Below the pieces are notes generated by a model. The model made no database searches, had not been told where the DNA came from, and was given only the letters and a program-made list of their open reading frames with translations. Below are positions 1-7,165 of a DNA stretch of 38,482 nucleotides, in pieces. The position numbers and the translations under genes are program-made. The DNA is from a virus: the IMG/VR virus record IMGVR_UViG_3300042806_000067, positions 1 to 38,482 of that record. One strand, 5' to 3'. Positions within the stretch are counted from its first letter, which is position 1; every line of letters starts with the position of its first letter.

Positions 1-12
1 GGTGAAATTAGG

Positions 13-279
13 ATGATTAAATTTACAAAACCAGATAATCTAAATGGCGCAGAACTAATTGAAGAATTGCAAGCAAATGGCGTTGCCACCACAGGAGTGC
101 CAGTTGTAGATGGCAATAACGATTTATGGCTAGATATTGCTAAAAAAGATCAAACTAAAGCGCAAGTTGTAGTTGATGCTCACAATGGCACAACTGTTGC
201 ACCTGAGCCAACTATTGAACAAAAACTTGCAAGCGTTGGCTTAAATCTTGAGGATTTAAAAACGGCTTTAGGGCTTTAG
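13..279 (+). CDS. XkdW-like small tail-module protein
   Basis: This 88-aa protein has a short beta-rich first half (pattern VVDGNNDLWLDI) followed by QVVVDAHNG and a helical C-terminus, IEQKLASVGLNLEDLKTALGL-like, ending in the KL...Gl..dLK.aLgL pattern seen in XkdW-like proteins of phage tail modules. No enzymatic residues are visible. It is the first gene of the window and would directly follow a fibre gene, consistent with a role near the tail tip or fibre. The only Shine-Dalgarno-like sequence is a weak AGG before the ATG. An upstream gene could end in an ATGA overlap at 13-16. The family match is from recalled pattern, so the exact role is unknown. Confidence 0.6.
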   Translation: MIKFTKPDNLNGAELIEELQANGVATTGVPVVDGNNDLWLDIAKKDQTKAQVVVDAHNGTTVAPEPTIEQKLASVGLNLEDLKTALGL

Positions 280-335
280 CATAATTTTGAGGGATTGTGC
301 TGTTATAGTTAGTAACTAAATAATAAGGGGACACA

Positions 336-1082
336 ATGATAAGACCAAAAGAAACAGTAACCATTGCCTGGTGTGACAATGGAATGGTTGATGGTAAGTT
401 TGCCGAAGGTTTAGCCTACGTAATACTTACAGCACCACAACTTGGCATGCATATTAACAATGCTATGCGAGTACAGGGTAATCAGATTGGTAGACAAAGA
501 CAGATAGCCTTTGATAAATGGGCTAACGATGTTAAGACAGACTGGATACTGTGGGTAGATTCAGACATCTACCTAACTACAGATGTACTTAAGAAGGTAT
601 GGGATGCAGCAGATAAAGACTTACGCCCAATAGTTAGTGGTGTTTACTTTATCTCAAAGGAGAATGAGTCCTCAGTAATGAGACCATTCCCTTGTATCTT
701 TAAGAACATATCTGAGTATGAAATTCAGTACATACATCCACTACCTAAAGATAAATTACTAGAGGTTGACTCTGCTGGTATGGGGTTTGTGCTAATGCAC
801 AAATCTATTGTGCCAAAATTACGTGCTAAGTATCCTGACCAGTCTATGTTTGCAGAACAAGAAGGTCTAGGCGAGAAGTTTATTGGAGAAGATATTGTTT
901 TCTTCCGCAAAGTTAGGGCTGCTGGTATACCAGTACACGCCCATACAGGTGCATTAGTAAAGCATATGAAACGATTTAGTTTAGATATTGATTATTATGC
1001 ATTGTATTGGAATATGGTAGGGATGCAGAAGGCTGCATTAGAATTAAAAGAAGAAGCAAAAAAACTAAAACCTAAGGAGTAA
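336..1082 (+). CDS. GT-A-type glycosyltransferase-like protein
   Basis: This 248-aa protein looks like a phage GT-A glycosyltransferase. It has an N-terminal strand (TVTIAWCDNG), a conserved NQIGRQRQIAF segment at 49-59, and a metal/nucleotide-sugar motif WVDSDI with DSD at 75-77. SAGMGFVLMHKSIV follows around 146-159, then GEDIVFFRKV at 184-193 with the acidic pair expected of an acceptor/catalytic loop, and a His-rich HAHTG...KH stretch at 201-210. The C-terminus is a Lys-rich helix. AAGGGG lies before the ATG. It sits between tail genes, so it may modify virion proteins or host-surface glycans; the acceptor cannot be deduced. The next gene starts one base after its stop. Confidence 0.75.
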   Translation: MIRPKETVTIAWCDNGMVDGKFAEGLAYVILTAPQLGMHINNAMRVQGNQIGRQRQIAFDKWANDVKTDWILWVDSDIYLTTDVLKKVWDAADKDLRPIVSGVYFISKENESSVMRPFPCIFKNISEYEIQYIHPLPKDKLLEVDSAGMGFVLMHKSIVPKLRAKYPDQSMFAEQEGLGEKFIGEDIVFFRKVRAAGIPVHAHTGALVKHMKRFSLDIDYYALYWNMVGMQKAALELKEEAKKLKPKE

Positions 1083-1083
1083 C

Positions 1084-3009
1084 GTGGCTGGTCGTGATAT
1101 TACCGAAGGTCGTGCTGAACGTGCTATTGCTGTTGATATTGGTATCCTATCTTCATCTTCAACATGGCAAAACTCAGGTGAGTCATATGATGTAGCCTTA
1201 GGTGGGCAACCATTTTTCTATGCTATTGGTGATGAACGACCATACATTAGACAGACTGCGCCATACCGCAAAGAACAATTTGATAATAACCAAGAGCCAG
1301 GTGAGCAATCACTTACAGGCTGGTGGCTAAGAAGCCAATCATCCTTTCATAATGGTACTGGTATTAAGTTCTATGACCCATCTGCTGGCGAGATAGTTGC
1401 ACATAGGTTTACAGATAGTAACAATGTAGATGTTTGGACTAAAGGTGAGGTTACCTTACTTAAAGAAACAGCCAACCTTAGCGGTGTAACTAGCGGTGTA
1501 TATAAATCTTTATCTATTGTAGATGGTTCTACAGATAAACTGCTTGGCTGGATTCCAGCAAGTACAACTATTAATAATTACACATCTGCTGGTACTGCAG
1601 TTGAGTATACAAATGCAGTTACTGCTGGATTAGATACTGCAATACTTGATATTGCAACTGATGGTTCTTATCTTTTTATAGCAGACAATGACCATATATA
1701 CACTGGTCTTATTACCACACCAACTACGGGCTATACAGCATATTATAATACTGATAGTGAAAAGGTAGTTCTTAACTGGGTTAAACAACGTTTAGTTGGT
1801 GGTATTGGTGCATCTATTTATGAATTAACTGCATCTAAAAGTTCTTCTCATACCTTACCTACTGCTGCATACACTCATCCCAATGCTAACTGGACTTGGA
1901 CATCTATATCAGAGGGTGGCTCTGCTATTTATGCTGCTGGTTACTCTGGTACTAGTGGTGCTATTTATAAGTTTACTTTAAGTACTGCTGGCGTTATGCC
2001 AACTCTTACATCAGGTATAGTTGCAGCACAACTACCTAGCGGTGAGTATCCCCATAAAATTGAATCTTATTTAGGATATCTATTAATCGGTACCAACAAA
2101 GGTGTCCGTGTTGCTACGATATCAGATACTAATGGAGACCTATCTTATGGTCCATTAATTATTGAAGCAGCCAATACTGGGTTAGATTTTGCATTTAGAG
2201 ATAGGTTTGCGTGGGTAACTGGTTCTATTAATGGTTATGCTGGGCTATATAGAATTGATTTAGGTAACGAACTTGAGACATTACGATTTGCTTACGCCAA
2301 AGATACCTACCTAGATGGGGCTACTGGCTACGCTACTACTGTAAATTTTGTAGGTAACTCAAATCAGATAGCATTTACTACATCAGGTAGCAATGGTATT
2401 GCTATTCAATCAACCTCAGTTTTAGCCACAACTGGTTATATAACTACAGGTTATATCAGATACGGCACCCTTGAGCCTAAGAATTTTAAGCGTCTATTAG
2501 CACGTGGTGACTTTACTAAAGGTTCATTAACGCTAGCAACTATAGATAAGAATGATGTTCCATACGACCACATTACCTATGAAGCAGGAGTAACTGCTGT
2601 TGAGGTAACTACATCTCAGCCTCAAACTGCACAAGAATATGTAGCATATAAATTTACATTTAATCGTGACTCAAGTACTACATCAACTGGTCCTATATTT
2701 AAAGGTTATCAAGCCAAGGCTACTATTGCTACTCCTAGACAAAGAAACTTAAAGTTTCCTGTTTACTGCTTTGATATAGAGACAGATAGATACAATGTAA
2801 TATCTGGCTATGAAGGTTCAGCCTTACAAAGATTACAAATATTAGAAAACATAGAAGAAGGTGGCGATGTTGTTACCTGGCAAGACCTAACTACTGGCGA
2901 AACTCGTCAAGTAATTATCGAGCAAATCTCATTTACTCGCATGACTCCACCAGACAGAAGGTTTGATGGATTCGGAGGCGTAATTGAGATTACGATTAGG
3001 ACCGTATAA
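1084..3009 (+). CDS. large tail protein, propeller-like (nozzle or minor tail protein)
   Basis: A 641-aa beta-rich protein starting at GTG after a strong AAGGAGT. The N-terminal ~110 residues contain GEQSLTGWWLRSQSSFH and IKFYDPSAGE, a pattern I associate with actinophage tail proteins. The middle (~110-430) holds repeated strand blocks such as YLFIADNDHIYTG, GLYRIDLGN and YLLIGTNKGVRVA, typical of a beta-propeller. The C-terminal ~100 residues (QRNLKFPVYCFDIE, then ...FGGVIEITIRTV) look like a conserved domain of minor tail proteins. In a podovirus-like virion a propeller protein could be the nozzle, analogous to T7 gp12; in a siphovirus it would be a minor tail protein. Its stop overlaps the next ATG. 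Confidence 0.65.
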   Translation: MAGRDITEGRAERAIAVDIGILSSSSTWQNSGESYDVALGGQPFFYAIGDERPYIRQTAPYRKEQFDNNQEPGEQSLTGWWLRSQSSFHNGTGIKFYDPSAGEIVAHRFTDSNNVDVWTKGEVTLLKETANLSGVTSGVYKSLSIVDGSTDKLLGWIPASTTINNYTSAGTAVEYTNAVTAGLDTAILDIATDGSYLFIADNDHIYTGLITTPTTGYTAYYNTDSEKVVLNWVKQRLVGGIGASIYELTASKSSSHTLPTAAYTHPNANWTWTSISEGGSAIYAAGYSGTSGAIYKFTLSTAGVMPTLTSGIVAAQLPSGEYPHKIESYLGYLLIGTNKGVRVATISDTNGDLSYGPLIIEAANTGLDFAFRDRFAWVTGSINGYAGLYRIDLGNELETLRFAYAKDTYLDGATGYATTVNFVGNSNQIAFTTSGSNGIAIQSTSVLATTGYITTGYIRYGTLEPKNFKRLLARGDFTKGSLTLATIDKNDVPYDHITYEAGVTAVEVTTSQPQTAQEYVAYKFTFNRDSSTTSTGPIFKGYQAKATIATPRQRNLKFPVYCFDIETDRYNVISGYEGSALQRLQILENIEEGGDVVTWQDLTTGETRQVIIEQISFTRMTPPDRRFDGFGGVIEITIRTV

Positions 3010-3215
3010 TGACACCGAATGAATGGGCTGGACTGGCAGTAGCGGCAACTACTTTAGTGGGAACGCTGGCTATAACAGTAAGACACTTAGTTAAATACTA
3101 TCTGTCTGAACTTCGCCCGAATGGTGGCTCAAGTCTAAAAGATAAAGTTAATCAATTAGATGAGAAGGTGGAATTTTTAACAGAGTTAGTATTACAATCT
3201 TTTAAAAAACAATGA
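3009..3215 (+). CDS. small membrane protein with coiled coil (possible holin or spanin-like component)
   Basis: This 68-aa protein has one N-terminal hydrophobic segment (about residues 7-25, WAGLAVAATTLVGTLAITV), a basic/aromatic boundary RHLVKYY, and a C-terminal heptad-like stretch KDKVNQLDEKVEFLTELV. That topology resembles small lysis-cassette membrane proteins. It overlaps the previous stop by one base and the next small ORF by ATGA, and lies upstream of the endolysin. No sequence motif proves holin activity. Confidence 0.55.
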   Translation: MTPNEWAGLAVAATTLVGTLAITVRHLVKYYLSELRPNGGSSLKDKVNQLDEKVEFLTELVLQSFKKQ

Positions 3216-3310
3216 GTAATGATATTGATTGGGAATACCAAAATAAATTAAGAGAACAATGGTTAAAGGATAATCCGAATGCTGAATACGAGGGATGGAT
3301 GTCAATATGA
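3212..3310 (+). CDS. 32-aa acidic small protein linking the lysis genes
   Basis: This short ORF starts in an ATGA overlap with the preceding stop (3212-3215) and ends in an ATGA overlap with the endolysin start (3307-3310). The product is hydrophilic, rich in Asp, Glu, Asn and Trp, and ends NAEYEGWMSI. There is no Shine-Dalgarno, which fits translational coupling. It contains GAGGGA at 3290-3295, the ribosome-binding site of the endolysin, so its translation may also expose that site. No function recognised. Confidence 0.5.
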   Translation: MSNDIDWEYQNKLREQWLKDNPNAEYEGWMSI

Positions 3311-3711
3311 CAACTGTTGTCAAGAGAGCCACACCTGCTGCGATTGCTGTATTGCGCCAAGCGACAGCGCTTTGGCCCAAGAGAAAGAAAGCAAGCGATG
3401 GTCTGCTACCATCTGCTGCTCATTTAAGTCAGAGTCCTAACTCAGACCACAATACTGGATTAGCAGTTGACTTAACAGATGACCCAGCCAACGGGGTAGA
3501 CTGCAAAGATATTTACCAAAGGTTACAAAATGATATTAGAGTTAAGTATTTAATATTTAAAGGTAAGATTTGGAGCAAAGAAAAAGGGGAGCATACCTAT
3601 AAAGGTGGCAACCCACATAATAAACACTTGCATATTTCAATTAAAACGCAGTATGCTAAAGACGATTCTAACTGGTTCAGTTGGATGGGTGTACCACCTA
3701 AAAAAAAATAG
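3307..3711 (+). CDS. endolysin, peptidase M15 (D-Ala-D-Ala carboxypeptidase/endopeptidase-like)
   Basis: A 134-aa single-domain cell-wall peptidase. It carries the M15 zinc-site signature SDHNTGLAVDLT, with His48 and Asp55 as ligands, and a C-terminal HNKHLHISI with the third ligand His at about 107-109. It should cleave peptide bonds in peptidoglycan stems or cross-bridges at lysis. No wall-binding domain or signal peptide is visible, so it should depend on a holin. I chose the ATG at 3307, which overlaps the 32-aa ORF by ATGA and has GAGGGA 11 bases upstream; an in-frame ATG at 3295 lies inside that Shine-Dalgarno. It is followed by the holin-like gene. Confidence 0.85.
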   Translation: MTTVVKRATPAAIAVLRQATALWPKRKKASDGLLPSAAHLSQSPNSDHNTGLAVDLTDDPANGVDCKDIYQRLQNDIRVKYLIFKGKIWSKEKGEHTYKGGNPHNKHLHISIKTQYAKDDSNWFSWMGVPPKKK

Positions 3712-3719
3712 GAGAAACA

Positions 3720-3932
3720 ATGAAAAACCTAATCGCTAAACTAAAAGACCCACAGACTAAGGCTGCATTTAAGTCTTATCTTCGGGCAGTACTAGCATCT
3801 GCAGTAACAATGGGACTTGCCCTTGCTGCTGACCTTGCCCCTGAGCAAGCAATCTTAATTGGCGCATTGGCCGCTCCATTGGCTAAATGGGCTGATAAGA
3901 CTGAAAAAGAATACGGTATAGGCTCTAATTAA
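3720..3932 (+). CDS. holin-like small membrane protein
   Basis: This 70-aa protein has a basic N-terminus (MKNLIAKLKDPQTK), a hydrophobic segment around residues 23-42 (AVLASAVTMGLALAADL), a second around 43-56 (AILIGALAAPLAKWA), and a charged tail. The two-segment hairpin with charged ends is typical of small class II holins. It sits right after the M15 endolysin with a good AGGAGAAACA ribosome-binding site and is the last gene before the terminator. Function is inferred from topology and position. Confidence 0.7.
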   Translation: MKNLIAKLKDPQTKAAFKSYLRAVLASAVTMGLALAADLAPEQAILIGALAAPLAKWADKTEKEYGIGSN

Positions 3933-3938
3933 ATACCC

Positions 3939-3964
3939 CTAATCGGGCTTTAAAGGCCCATTAG
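3939..3964 (+). other. stem-loop in the late-operon 3' end
   Basis: CTAAT and ATTAG flank a GGGC/GCCC inner stem with a small AT-rich loop and one bulged C. It lies between the holin-like stop and the terminator. No U-run follows, so it is probably a 3' mRNA-stabilising or processing hairpin. Confidence 0.4.
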
Positions 3965-3975
3965 AGACAAGAAGA

Positions 3976-4019
3976 ACCCCCTGACTAGTAGTTATACTAG
4001 AAACAGGGGGTCTTTTTTT
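3976..4019 (+). terminator. intrinsic terminator of the plus-strand late operon (convergent junction)
   Basis: ACCCCCTG (3976-3983) pairs with CAGGGGGT (4004-4011), followed at once by a seven-T run (4013-4019). The loop holds an ACTAGT/ACTAG element. It lies between convergent transcription units. On the minus strand the hairpin is followed by TTCTTCTT, so it may work weakly in both directions. Confidence 0.85.
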
Positions 4020-4043
4020 GTTTTCTAAGCAGTTCCCCTCTAC

Positions 4044-4541
4044 TTAGACAACTCCAGTTACGTACTCTTTAAACAAAGTTAAGGGTACTCGCCAACCATT
4101 GATGTAATTATCATAGTACTCATCAGTCATATACTCTTCAGGTTTAATATAACCGTATACCTCTACAGAAGAATAGTATTCTGTATCTAAACACTTAGCC
4201 CCAACTATAATTCTTCCCTTGTCTTTCTCCCAAAATGGAATACTTGTTTGTGTTCTAACTGACCTTACTTCTATATTGTTTCCAACATCTGATAAGGGAT
4301 GACGCCTAGTATGTAAACCATTGGGATACCAGGGTGTATTCCAGGCTAAGTTATATTGTTTTGCAACTGCCCATTCACATACATTAGCCCTTATGTTTGC
4401 ATTAATTTCTGGCTCTAACTTACCATCTGCTTTGCCTTGTGCATAGTTAGGTCTATCTGTTGAACCAAATTTAGTAAGCCATCGTTCTACTGCTAACAAA
4501 GTACATACTCTAACTTCTTCTTGACTTAAATTAACTATCAT
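4044..4541 (-). CDS. putative PD-(D/E)XK-like protein, last gene of the leftward operon
   Basis: A 165-aa protein. The ATG at 4541 (MIVNLSQEE) overlaps the WhiB stop by 11 bases; an in-frame start at 4583 lies deeper inside whiB. The middle reads NVCEWAVAKQYNLAWN (Glu56), then SDVGNNIEVRSVR (Asp85, Glu91, Arg93), then strands GRIIVGAK and VEVYGYI. The order E...D...(I)EV(R/K) followed by two strands matches the restriction-endonuclease-like fold. The usual catalytic Lys is Arg here, so it may be inactive or a variant. No confident family match. It precedes the convergent terminator. Confidence 0.5.
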   Translation of the reverse strand: MIVNLSQEEVRVCTLLAVERWLTKFGSTDRPNYAQGKADGKLEPEINANIRANVCEWAVAKQYNLAWNTPWYPNGLHTRRHPLSDVGNNIEVRSVRTQTSIPFWEKDKGRIIVGAKCLDTEYYSSVEVYGYIKPEEYMTDEYYDNYINGWRVPLTLFKEYVTGVV

Positions 4542-4818
4542 AGTTACTGTTAAATACAGATATAGGAACAACTGTTTTACCAACTATCCCATGTTTACTT
4601 CTGTATTTATTCCTTTCTTTCATGGTAGTTCCTCCCCATATTCCTTGCACTAGATTGTCTATTGCATAGGTATGGCATTGGACTTGTACAGGGCAAGTGT
4701 TGCACATCTTTTTAATATAATCAAGGTGTGGATAATTACCTCTTTCTTCAGTAAAAAATATCTCTACATCAATACCAGTGCATGCTGGTATATCTTTCCA
4801 TGTTGGATAATCAATCAA
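4531..4818 (-). CDS. whiB: WhiB-like iron-sulfur transcription factor
   Basis: A 95-aa protein with the full WhiB signature: Cys13, then C-x2-C-x5-C (Cys39, Cys42, Cys48) for a 4Fe-4S cluster, and the GIWGG turn at 59-63, followed by a basic DNA-binding segment MKERNKYRSKHG. WhiB proteins are restricted to actinobacteria and their phages and act on transcription by contacting region 4 of the primary sigma factor. The start is TTG at 4818, supported by AGAGGTGAT eight bases upstream. Its neighbours are Cys-rich proteins and a phage sigma factor, which suggests a transcription-takeover module. Confidence 0.93.
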   Translation of the reverse strand: MIDYPTWKDIPACTGIDVEIFFTEERGNYPHLDYIKKMCNTCPVQVQCHTYAIDNLVQGIWGGTTMKERNKYRSKHGIVGKTVVPISVFNSNYDS

Positions 4819-4960
4819 GATTAATCACCTCTTGATAACCACACTTAGTACACTTGAGATGCCATAAAGATTTACTTGGGTCTATTACTCTCCACATATA
4901 ATTAAAACAAAATAGATGACGTAGTCTTTTAATCTTATCCCCCTGTTGAGTAGAAGCCAC
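4811..4960 (-). CDS. 49-aa CxxC small protein
   Basis: The reading frame between the FmdB-like gene and whiB encodes a basic protein with Cys18 and a KCTKCG pair (Cys37, Cys40) in a HLKCTKCGYQEV context, typical of a zinc knuckle. The GTG start at 4960 lies inside the FmdB-like gene (26-base overlap) and its stop overlaps whiB by 8 bases. AAGGA is only one base before this GTG, so a shorter form from the internal ATG (28 aa) is possible. The aromatic/Cys pattern looks coding, but the start is uncertain. Confidence 0.45.
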   Translation of the reverse strand: MASTQQGDKIKRLRHLFCFNYMWRVIDPSKSLWHLKCTKCGYQEVINLD

Positions 4961-5096
4961 TTCCTTTAAAATGTACTGGTGTAGAGGACCATATACGAGT
5001 CATAAGATTTCCGCAAGAGCCACAGAATGGTGCAGCAGAATCATTTGTTTCTTCTACTTTAGTACATATCTTGCACTCAAAATCATAGTAGGGCAT
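4935..5096 (-). CDS. FmdB-family zinc-ribbon protein
   Basis: A 53-aa protein matching the FmdB pattern: it begins MPYYDFECKIC, has CGSCGN near residues 25-30, and ends HFKGSGFYSTGG. In this family the two CxxC pairs bind zinc; members are called putative regulatory proteins and their biochemistry is unclear. The ATG overlaps the upstream stop as TAATG (5094-5098). It belongs to a run of consecutive Cys-rich genes that includes WhiB. Confidence 0.8.
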   Translation of the reverse strand: MPYYDFECKICTKVEETNDSAAPFCGSCGNLMTRIWSSTPVHFKGSGFYSTGG

Positions 5097-5350
5097 TACA
5101 TACAATCCATTCCTATATCATCTATTGGTGTGGGTAAAGTTACCAATGAACCACAGTCTACACACTCACCATCTAAAAAGTAAAACGCTATCTCGCCAGA
5201 TTCAAAGGCTACTATTGCTGTAAATAATTGTGAACCACATACACAGATATCTCCAATAGGATGGCCACGTAGGTCCATAGCATTAGCATAATCTTTTTTA
5301 AACAAATCTTTTATTTCTTTAGGCTCTTGTGTCATCTTCTTCTTCTTCAT
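5096..5350 (-). CDS. Cys-rich small protein (CxC...CxxC)
   Basis: An 84-aa protein with ICVCGSQLF and GECVDCGSLV, two Cys pairs flanking a beta segment (FTAIVAFESGEIAFYFLDG), consistent with a small zinc ribbon. The ATG at 5350 has GAGG six bases upstream, inside the end of the sigma gene; an in-frame ATG at 5335 is an alternative. It overlaps the sigma gene by 32 bases and the FmdB-like gene by one base, so expression is probably coupled. No known family recognised. Confidence 0.6.
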   Translation of the reverse strand: MKKKKMTQEPKEIKDLFKKDYANAMDLRGHPIGDICVCGSQLFTAIVAFESGEIAFYFLDGECVDCGSLVTLPTPIDDIGMDCM

Positions 5351-5984
5351 CTTTAGCCTCTAAGTTATCTGTATCGTTGTAAGTACGCCATCCACCCAGT
5401 ACTCTAATCAAAGAGTTAATTGCACGGCTAACTCTCATACGTGCACCATCAGCAGATATATTTAATTCTTTGGCTAAGTCATTCCACTCATAGTTATCCG
5501 TTGTAAATCTTAGTCTTAAAATATTTTGTTTAGCCTCTGCTAACTTGTTGAATGCTTTTTCTATGTCTGACCTGAGAACTAACCAATTGTTTCCGTCTGT
5601 TACTTCTCCTGATTTACCAAACTTAAAGTTAAGGTCTTGTATTTTACTAGGTATCTCATAACTATCTGCCAGGATAGATGGCAAAAATGCTTCAATAACT
5701 GATGGGTCGTAGTAGTAGAGGTCAACCATATCGTAACCAAACTTACGGGCTTTCTCTTGCTCACAATATTTAAGAGCAGCATTACGCAATGACTTTGCAA
5801 TTAGTTTTTCTTTATCTTTGGGTGGTAACTTAGACCACTCTGTATATTTATTTGGATGGGTAACAAACCACATCCATAAAATTTGTTTTATATCTGAAGG
5901 TTCAACTATAGAATATTTTCTGGAATATTCCATGCCAAGCGTAGACACAAGCAAATCATACTCTTGTACCCACTCTTGATTCAT
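5319..5984 (-). CDS. phage RNA polymerase sigma factor-like protein
   Basis: A 221-aa protein. The C-terminal half has a sigma region-4-like helix-turn-helix: a helix AFNKLAEAKQNILRLRF (144-160), then EWNDLAKELNISADGARMRVSRAI (about 166-189), which resembles the LA..L..S...V..R..RA pattern of sigma-70 region 4. The N-terminal ~90 residues are helical and aromatic (IKQILWMWFV) and could be a divergent region 2. The C-terminus is very acidic (DEEEEDD). Sigma-like proteins of this size are common in actinophages, where they are thought to direct host polymerase to later promoters. It is co-transcribed with whiB. Confidence 0.75.
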   Translation of the reverse strand: MNQEWVQEYDLLVSTLGMEYSRKYSIVEPSDIKQILWMWFVTHPNKYTEWSKLPPKDKEKLIAKSLRNAALKYCEQEKARKFGYDMVDLYYYDPSVIEAFLPSILADSYEIPSKIQDLNFKFGKSGEVTDGNNWLVLRSDIEKAFNKLAEAKQNILRLRFTTDNYEWNDLAKELNISADGARMRVSRAINSLIRVLGGWRTYNDTDNLEAKDEEEEDDTRA

Positions 5985-5987
5985 TCG

Positions 5988-6269
5988 TTAGTTAATGCCT
6001 TCCCACTGTCCTCTTTGTACCAATAGTCCTATTATCGCATAGTTAGCCAGGTCTATAAGGGTATCTTCTATTGATTCAAAATTGGGCGTGGCGTCCTTAC
6101 CAGCCATGTTATTTAGCCTAGCCAGTTTGTCATACATCCTAACCCTTAGCCCATTCATAGCACCGCCAGGGGCAAGGGCTATATTTAAAGGTCCGTAATC
6201 TTCCTGCTTCTTCATCATAATACTACGCAGTTCGTTGAGTATTACATCAACATCATTTGGATTCTTCAT
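5988..6269 (-). CDS. DUF1599 / nucleotide-modification-associated domain 1 protein
   Basis: A 93-aa protein with the pattern KKQEDYGPLNIAL...GLRVRMYDKLARLNN...ESIEDTLIDLANYAIIG. That is the DUF1599 core, a MazG-like all-alpha fold associated with nucleotide metabolism or DNA-base modification in phages. The acidic cluster in IEDTLIDLANY would provide metal ligands. Its start overlaps the upstream gene by 17 bases. No partner hypermodification enzymes are visible in the window, so the substrate is unknown. Confidence 0.8.
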   Translation of the reverse strand: MKNPNDVDVILNELRSIMMKKQEDYGPLNIALAPGGAMNGLRVRMYDKLARLNNMAGKDATPNFESIEDTLIDLANYAIIGLLVQRGQWEGIN

Positions 6270-6564
6270 CTAAAATCTCCTTCATACTGCTATCGAATTG
6301 TTCCATTGCTGATACTACTTGTATCTCATCTGTAAATTGTTTACCTTCACCTATGCTGCTGGCATATATAACTGTACCAAGTAGTGTAAGCATACGCATA
6401 GCACTCTCTGGTTCTTTTTCTATTGTAGTATAGATATCTTTAAGTGCATTAAGAATATCTAGTCCTTGACCATTTGATATTGCTATGCCAACTAACTTTC
6501 TATTGTCTCCAACAAACTCCCAAAAATCTTCGTCAGTTGCCCAAGCATTTTCGAATTCGCTCAT
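6253..6564 (-). CDS. acidic hypothetical protein following the primase
   Basis: A 103-aa acidic helical protein (MSEFENAWATDEDFWEFV..., then LDILNALKDIYTTIEKEPESAM). No family recognised. AAGGAG lies about 7 bases before the ATG. It overlaps the TOPRIM gene by 32 bases and the DUF1599 gene by 17, so it is embedded in the replication operon and probably co-translated. Confidence 0.6.
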   Translation of the reverse strand: MSEFENAWATDEDFWEFVGDNRKLVGIAISNGQGLDILNALKDIYTTIEKEPESAMRMLTLLGTVIYASSIGEGKQFTDEIQVVSAMEQFDSSMKEILDEESK

Positions 6565-7165
6565 CTATCCACTCCTTTCCTTCTTGCACAATGATACTGT
6601 TAACATCGTGTCCTTCTGGCATTTGTAATAGATTAACATTGTGTAGTTCTCTACTTAATCTTTTGCCAAACTCTAAGCCAGCGTTGTCACCATCTGCTAA
6701 TACAATTACTGTTTCAAAATCATCTAGTATCTTTGCATAGTATGGCCTCCAGTTATTAACTCCAGGTATACCAACTGATGGATGACCTGTCTTAACTGAT
6801 AGCACTACTGTATCTAACTCACCTTCAGTTACACATACATAACTACCTGCTGTTAATACTATTTGTGCATTAAACATTGTAGTTTTAGCCCCAGGTACAC
6901 CCATATACTTGGGGTCTTCGTGATTGTTCATGCTTCTAAACCTGATATCAACCACACCTGATGGTGTTATATAAGGGATTGCTAATCTATTTTTATATAC
7001 CTCGTGACCTGGCAATGGGTCTGCTACTACACCTAGGCTAAAACTTCTGCCCTCTTCTACCGATAGATGCCGAGTTGAAAGATACTCTGTTGCTAGATGC
7101 AGGTCCTTTGCGTACTGGTCTGTTGCCTGCAAGAGATATGCTCTCTGCGAATTTGATAGCCTCAA
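6533..7165 (-). CDS. DnaG-type primase, TOPRIM (catalytic) subunit
   Basis: A 210-aa protein. The TOPRIM pattern is clear: YVCVTEGELDTVVL (strand plus catalytic Glu) at about 109-122, then ETVIVLADGDNAGLEFGKRL (about 151-170) with the DxD-type metal site and AG. RLAIPYITPSGVVDIRFR upstream matches the primase N-terminal RNA-polymerase domain. The start is TTG at 7165 with a strong AGGGGGT seven bases upstream, which supports independent initiation. It overlaps the zinc-finger gene by 128 bases in the +1 frame. Together the two genes equal one DnaG-like primase that should make RNA primers for the DnaB-like helicase. Confidence 0.88.
   Translation of the reverse strand: MRLSNSQRAYLLQATDQYAKDLHLATEYLSTRHLSVEEGRSFSLGVVADPLPGHEVYKNRLAIPYITPSGVVDIRFRSMNNHEDPKYMGVPGAKTTMFNAQIVLTAGSYVCVTEGELDTVVLSVKTGHPSVGIPGVNNWRPYYAKILDDFETVIVLADGDNAGLEFGKRLSRELHNVNLLQMPEGHDVNSIIVQEGKEWIDERIRKCLGN

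Noticed and set aside
280-335. Promoter before the glycosyltransferase gene (TATAGT at 304-309 region).
   Set aside because: No -35 at proper spacing; the gap is short and lies within the late operon.
4971-5183. Plus-strand 70-aa ORF.
   Set aside because: It is antisense to the FmdB-like and 84-aa genes, has no ribosome site and has low-quality composition.
7038-7165. Programmed -1 frameshift joining the primase halves.
   Set aside because: The frames are related by +1, no canonical slippery site was seen, and the second gene has its own strong ribosome site.
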